Below, piece by piece: positions 59,060-64,000 of a stretch of DNA of 64,000 bases. The stretch is from positions 248,001-312,000 of the forward strand of contig BGZK01000486.1 in assembly GCA_005406025.1 (NCBI GenBank), read 5' to 3'. Source of the stretch: Eumeta japonica. Taxonomy: Eukaryota > Arthropoda > Insecta > Lepidoptera > Psychidae. A program made the position numbers and the translations under genes. The notes below the pieces were generated by a model. The model made no database searches. It was not told the DNA's origin and worked only from the letters and a program-made list of their open reading frames with translations. Numbering within the stretch: the stretch's first letter is position 1; each line of letters opens with the position of its first letter.

Positions 59060-59420
59060 GCAACGCATACAAATAGGAGCCGCGATAGACAAAGGAATAA
59101 CACTTTATTCGGTCGCAGTGCACGAAACCGCGCCTTCATAGCGGCAGGTAACGAGCGTGCCGCGTTACGACGTGTTCCGCTGCTCACGCCCCGCCGCCCG
59201 CCGCCCGCGCCCGCGCCCGCCCGCCGATAGCGCCCGGCTTACGTGACGCGTAGCGTAAATTTCAATTTCCATACCCGTGTCTCGTCACCGCGAATGGGAC
59301 GATGACAGTGTTAAGTGACAGCGAAAAAGGCAATGTATGCAAAGTAATTTACGCGCTGTACGACGCGACGTCGTCGATTATAAGTATTGTCGAGACATTC
59401 GCCCGGGTTCGGTTGGGCGA
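59060..59420. other. very GC-rich CpG island with CCGCC/CCCGCG tract
   Basis: GCCCCGCCGCCCGCCGCCCG followed by CGCCCGCGCCCGCCCGCC (about 59187-59224) sits within 200 bp of CpG-rich sequence. An A12 run lies just upstream (about 59047-59058). The C-rich tract could form i-motif or quadruplex structures on the opposite strand. A promoter is possible, but no TATA, initiator or donor stands out. Confidence 0.35.
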
Positions 59421-59857
59421 GATATAGTCCATTTTTTGTCTTTACATATATACAATTTTTATGGCAGATACCATATAAATCTAGTATTTTAAAAGGGAAT
59501 GAGATAACTCTTTTTCGAGAATAGGATAACAAATAATCGAATAATCAGTATTTAATCTGCCAATGTTCAATTTAATTATAAATCTGATCATAATGGATAC
59601 CTTAAACGACACATTTAATTCTGGATTGAGCGAAACGAGATCAATAGTCTAGTTAAATACGGAACCGCAAATAATTATAATTACCAAAGTAATTTTTCAT
59701 TTTTCTTTCAGTTTATTCAGTTAATCTACTACTGGAGTTAAACAGATAAATTTCTGTTACTGAAATATTTAAATCATTTAATTAAATTAAAATAATACTA
59801 TCTACATTTGCAACTTTGTTTGATTAGAAATAACTTTTAAAAATCACCCTTTTTTCT
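59421..59857. other. non-coding stretch, nothing recognised
   Basis: AT-rich, no signature. Confidence 0.5.
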
Positions 59858-59980
59858 GAGCTGATTTTGATGAAATAAAGTTATATGTTGCCCCAAGCTC
59901 CTCTCAAGTTACTTGTGCAAATCCTATAAAAAAATTGTATAAATTGTTTTGGAAATAAGCATGGTCAGACAGACAATGTT
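59858..59980 (+). repeat. dispersed insect repeat remnant
   Basis: GAGCTGATTTTGATGAAATA, TTGCCCCAAGCTCCTCTCAA, TGTGCAAATCCTAT and GCATGGTCAGACAGAC follow the order of a common lepidopteran repeat tail (GATTTTGATGAAAT ... CAAGC ... AGCGTGGTCAGACAGACA). Family ends not visible. Confidence 0.5.
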
Positions 59981-61307
59981 TTTAAAAAGTCTTAACAATT
60001 AATTCTATAACACTTCCTATATCACCCGCATATAATAAATGTCATTACTTTTTTAATTTTGGTTTTAATAAGTTTTTGTAAAAAATTTCAATGTACAGAC
60101 ACTACAGGTCTTTGCAGCTTTATTATACGTATACATGTGTGTTTTGGAATGAGTTAACAATTCTACCTACATAGGACTTAATAAAAAATACTATTCTAGT
60201 AATGTAAATTGTGAGCTTTTACTTAATGTATATTAGGTTGTGCTAACAAACCAATCAACACGCGGACATGACGTGGACAGTCACGGAGTTTCACGCGTCT
60301 TTGTGACCGCGTAACTTCATTACTTAATTATCATTTTGATATAAATATTTAGATGAGTGTTTGCAGCTGCGTTTATTTATTATAAATGATAATAATTAAT
60401 GGCAAAGTTGGAAACCACAGTTTTATTAATAGTCGATTGTGTTACTTTTATTGAAAACATAAATCAGTTATGGTAACAAGAGATATTATTTAAAGATTGT
60501 AACTTATTGCATATTATTAATTAACAAAAATTATTGGAAAAATCATGATATTTTTAAAGATTTTCATAGAAGGTTTGTATTTAATGGTAATTTCGTAATA
60601 ATAAAATACACTTTAATATATTACACTAACCCGTTGTTTACAATTTAAACGCATTTTGGTTTCAAAAATGGTTAAAATTTTTCCGATTGCCATACATCTT
60701 GTTTGATTATATCAGACGTGACTTGCATAATATATTGTTCTTATAAACGACTTGTACTTTTGTTTATATTGGAAAAATATTTGAGACCACTTGGCAAAAG
60801 ATATGTAATAGGATTTTTCATTTGTAGACGATGTATTTTTTTTTTGTCTCTCCTATCTGAAAATCTGACAGTTTATAGATACAAATTCCCATTTGTAAAA
60901 AAAAAACTCTAAATGCATTAATTATACCTTAGTACTTTGCAAATTTTCTAAAGCACTTACGTGTCACCGCTCTCTCGGAATTATTTTAGTTCTGGCCGAG
61001 TTGTTGTCTGATGTGTTCCGCAGTTTCAGCAATTAGACAACGTTCCTCTTTTACGCAATCGTACAAATTAATGACGTTTATGTGCTATGCGCTCATTCAC
61101 TCGTCGTATGAAATACTCTCTACCACTAAATAAATAAAGTCTCTACCATATTTTCTACAGAAATATAAATAGCTACTATCTATGCTTTTGAGTTTAAAAA
61201 TGACGGCCGATTAGGAAAATACACAGAAAATACTAATTTTCTGATAGGCAGTGTCGTATTTCGATAAGAATCGTCTCTAAGGTAGTTCTGATAAAGACAT
61301 CTTTACA
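59981..61307. other. non-coding stretch, nothing recognised
   Basis: AT-rich. TATTAGGTTGTGCTAAC near 60230 resembles a mariner inverted-repeat tip but has no partner that I could find. Confidence 0.4.
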
Positions 61308-61400
61308 TATTATATAACAGAAGGTCTTTCTCTGTCCGTTTGTGCGTTTGCAACTCGATAACTATTGATCCGATTAGATGATTCATTTACCGTCCTTGAA
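61308..61400 (+). repeat. dispersed insect repeat remnant
   Basis: GGTCTTTCTCTGTCCGTTTG, TGCGTTTGCAACTCGATAAC and TATTGATCCGATTAGATGAT match, from memory, the CTGTCTGTTTG ... CTC-A-AACTACTGAACCGATT-type segment of common insect repeats. A GATCG-type tract follows at 61521. Confidence 0.45.
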
Positions 61401-61520
61401 ATTTGTTATATGATAACGTTTTCAGTAAATACTATATTTTGCCCGCGGCTTTTCTCTTTTAAACATAGAACTATCTCTTTTCTTTATTATACTTTTGGGC
61501 TATTAGTAATTGCAATATTG

Positions 61521-61617
61521 GATTAGAATCAGAGATCAAAATAGAGCGGGTATCGTTAAAAAAAACGAGAGTAGGATCTGGATTAGAATTGAAAGCGGGA
61601 CCGGTATTGGAATCATG
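61521..61617 (+). repeat. degenerate GATCG-type tract
   Basis: GGATTAGAATCAGAGATC, GAGAGTAGGATCTGGATTAG and GCGGGACCGGTATTGGAATC share the vocabulary of 2430-2745. Confidence 0.55.
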
Positions 61618-61926
61618 ATGTCGTAGTCGATCGATTAACCAATGAAAGGATTCAAGTCTACGCCGACGGAGCTTTGGGAAACAACTGGTATTTGATAATT
61701 GTTTTAGGATAAAATTTCGTGGATTTCGTTGAAAATCTTGTTTGATTGACAAAATCCAGATGAGATTTGGTTTCAAATCTTGTAGACGCCTTAAAAGTAG
61801 ACCTATAATTTGTAATGCACTACCCTCAGCTTGCTTGATAGGGAACGGTCGTGTTATTCGTTGTAGCCGTCGTTGTCAATTATTTCATAGTCACCGAAAA
61901 GATCTTACTTCAAACCTGAATAAGTG

Positions 61927-61982
61927 AACTACCCTGTTATTAAGAAAAAATTGTTTAAGTTTTTCTTAACAACAGGGTAGTT
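61927..61982 (-). repeat. near-perfect 23-bp-arm hairpin with 10-nt loop
   Basis: Arm 1 (61927-61949, AACTACCCTGTTATTAAG...) and arm 2 (61960-61982, ...CTTAACAACAGGGTAGTT) pair at 22 of 23 positions. The only mismatch (A opposite C on the forward strand) becomes G:U on the reverse strand, so a reverse-strand RNA would be fully paired. The stem is about the length of a small-RNA duplex but lacks the lower stem usual for a canonical animal miRNA. It may be a hairpin RNA, or the ends of a very small inverted-repeat element. Confidence 0.8.
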
Positions 61983-63319
61983 AGTATGTATTCATGAAAA
62001 GGTTTTTTACTAAAGGAAAATACGCGAAAATGAATTTCTAAATAAATACGACAATAATCTAAATATTAATGTGTCACTTAGTACTCGAAGCGAAGGCACT
62101 AAAGAGGGAGTATCAAAAACAGTGAGGTCAGAATTTGCTAGTGATTAAAATACAAGCTACTTTTTCTACTAGAAGATAACAAAATATCTTTTATGGTGTA
62201 CAAGTTAGTAGCTTTTGTAGTCTTTCTTTTAGTTTTAATTCCTTTTAAGTTTCATACAGTGTGTTTTTAAATGTATTCAACAAATATAATATTCTCAGTC
62301 AACTTGATAACTTTAATGAACGATGTTCTGTTATTATTTGTGTATAAAACGTAACGGTAATTCACTGAGAACCCTTTCTTAATGCACTGCAACCTACATT
62401 TAATACTCTGGAATATAAATTTAATAATATTATTGAAGTAATCTACGTTAAATTCGAACCATTATAATCACATCACAAAATCAACTTAATTTCATTATCT
62501 CCGCACTCTCTTACCATATTCATTTGCAATTTTTAAATATATATCGCTGAAATAAACCACAAATAAATTATTGAAAAAGAAAAGAGTAAAATCTGTTTAT
62601 ATATTTATATTATATATCTTTCTGCCGGTCCTATTATTTTGTGGTATCATAAGGATAATGCATTCTTCCGCCATAAACCCTACCGGTTTCGCCTCCCCCC
62701 AGCCCTCCAATGCCATCGCACCGATTCGTTCATCCTTTCCTTCGGCCCGTACCCTTTTACGAAACGTTTGCGGAGATAAACTTAATACCACACCATTTGT
62801 AGTTGTCGAAGGCAGCGTCGCTATTGCGTCTCATTGAGAAGGATGAGACGGTAATTCGCTGATAGTCGGACTGTCGGATCGGACAATAATTATACGGTTC
62901 CCTTGCTCTTTTTAAGATATCGTAGGGCGAATGAAACCTACTAGTCTGAGGATGAAGTGGGTCAGTCACGGAATGAACATTGAGAAATCGTATTGATTAT
63001 AGATTACTTATATTGTATGCTTGTATAATAAAAGACATGCGAATGTAAACGTATCGAATAAAGTTTATTACGTGAGGCGCACTATAAGTTTCTGTAACTG
63101 GCCACTTATATAAAAAATATTTAAAAAGCAATTACTATATTTAAAAATAGAAGTCTTTGACTGTAGAAAAAAGGTTGTTTCATCTGTCAATTTTTTTACA
63201 TGATTGCGTCATTTTAAAAATTGCCTGTCTTCATCACTATAGATTTAAGTCGTGAAAATTTTCATAGTATGATTTTCTACTATTTTAAGTGTAATTTGAC
63301 AGTTAAGCAGAGTGTCGGC
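61983..63319. other. non-coding stretch with one island
   Basis: AT-rich except 62660-62870 (CTACCGGTTTCGCCTCCCCC), which is GC-richer and open for 60-90 codons without known motifs. Confidence 0.4.
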
Positions 63320-64000
63320 TTTGAACTGCTTTTGACGGTGAATTATCATGCAAGATGACTATTGATAATTAGTTTGTAGAATTCAAGCGCGGTCGTGTTA
63401 CTCTCAGTGACGATATTTCTTGATAAACGCCCGTCCACGGCTGTGAGCAACAAATACATCCATCCTGTGCACCGTATGATCAAAACAAACAGGCATGTGA
63501 CCTACCATGTGATTTGGATATACTTAGGCATAAATATGAATTAAGTACAATCAATCCTACATAAGCATTTGGGTATGAAAAAGCTGTGCTTCTGGAGAAT
63601 CCTACACGATGCGACTGTGGCTCAAAAAACGGACCGCGTCATTTGGTGCAATGCCATGCTTACCACATTCAAGGAAGGGGCATCAAATTGATGTGAGACA
63701 AGTAATAGGTGAAGAAACATATATTTATTGCTACGACTCCAATATAAAGCAGCAATTGACTGTATGGGTCTATCGAAATGGACTGAAAGCAACCAAAGTG
63801 GCGCACGAGCAAAGTGCCTCTGAGTGAATGATTGCTTCTTTTTATAACAACACTAGACACGTGGTTACTGTTGCTTTGGAGAGTTATTGTATCGTGAATA
63901 ATGATTGGTATACGACCATTTATTTGTCGGAACTTGTTAACAATTCCGTAAAATAACTGTAAATATCGTATCATCTTGCACCACGACAACGTCAATTCTG
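63320..64000 (+). pseudogene. mariner-family transposase relic, cut by the window edge
   Basis: Forward blocks in order, with frameshifts: TAFDGELSCKMTIDN, stop, FVEFKRGRVTLSDDIS (63331-63430); a decayed HVTYHVIW block; MKKLCFWRILHDATVAQKTD and RVIWCNAMLTTFKEGASN; then IGEETYIYCYDSNIKQQLTV, WVYRNGLKATKVAHEQSASE, stop, MIASFYNNTRHVVTVALES and NNDWYTTIYLSELVN; and finally RIILHHDNVNS (63967-63999). These are the NWF-x-EFKRGR, HVTYHEIR, AQKTDRV, TGDETWIYCYDPKTKQQS, KKMIASFFN and HHDNA blocks of mariner transposases. The first catalytic aspartate (GDE) reads GEE; the second (HHD) is kept. At least three frameshifts and stops make it a pseudogene. The rest lies beyond position 64000. Confidence 0.9.

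Noticed and set aside
60228..60250. TATTAGGTTGTGCTAAC as a mariner inverted-repeat tip
   Set aside because: No partner end within a plausible distance and no transposase debris next to it; the relic at 63320 is too far away to assign.
61927..61982. miR-10-like precursor because of ACCCTGT in an arm
   Set aside because: Only seven bases match the mature miR-10; the rest of the arm differs and the precursor lacks the expected flanking stem, so the miR-10 label is not used.

Overview
This window looks like AT-rich nuclear DNA from an insect, most probably a moth or butterfly. The evidence is the repeat content. It holds decayed non-LTR retrotransposon pieces of jockey/CR1 and RTE type with 3' ends of a kind common in Lepidoptera. 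It also holds two mariner transposase relics, a tRNA-derived SINE remnant, and dispersed insect repeats built on phrases such as GAACGCGCTAATCTC. There are no rRNA genes, tRNA genes, CRISPR arrays or operons. No intact host protein-coding gene could be recognised: the longest open frames (about 100-130 codons) have no motif I can name and behave like chance frames. The window is therefore best read as a gene desert or as large-intron/intergenic DNA. All family assignments rest on remembered consensus motifs, because no search could be run.

Layout. Positions 1-3,310 carry a reverse-strand reverse transcriptase (RT) fragment (1055-1255), a tandem array of a common insect repeat (1475-1960), a degenerate GATCG-type tract (2430-2745) and a frameshifted ORF2 linker fragment (2918-3306). 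Positions 5230-5545 are a mariner relic. A 1.09-kb foldback-like element with long terminal inverted repeats sits at 12227-13317. Just beyond it (13375-15290) is what looks like a retrotransposon 3' end split by other sequence that includes an RTE fragment. Further RT pieces lie at 19250-19670, 20460-20869, 27925-28785, 29706-29825 and 46640-47430. A roughly 0.9-kb dispersed repeat occupies 32829-33745. A SINE remnant (41618-41790), GAGCTC-rich degenerate repeats (41990-42320) and a CA microsatellite (42923-42948) follow. A 14-copy, 43-bp minisatellite fills 56031-56632. A second mariner relic runs off the right edge (63320-64000).

Between these relics are stretches with a different texture: GC- and CpG-rich, high-complexity islands of 100-350 bp spaced through the window. 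Two of them (26395-26700 and 47480-47870) end in good splice-donor sequences and could be non-coding first exons with promoters; the others are candidate regulatory elements. That reading is inference.

There are also several unusually good inverted repeats (21942-21992, 55120-55159, 61927-61982). Two of these have a single mismatch that would become a G:U pair in a reverse-strand transcript. I found no convincing new multi-gene system. The most unusual items are the minisatellite with CpG-directed variation, the long-TIR element, the near-perfect hairpins and the G-quadruplex-bearing island.
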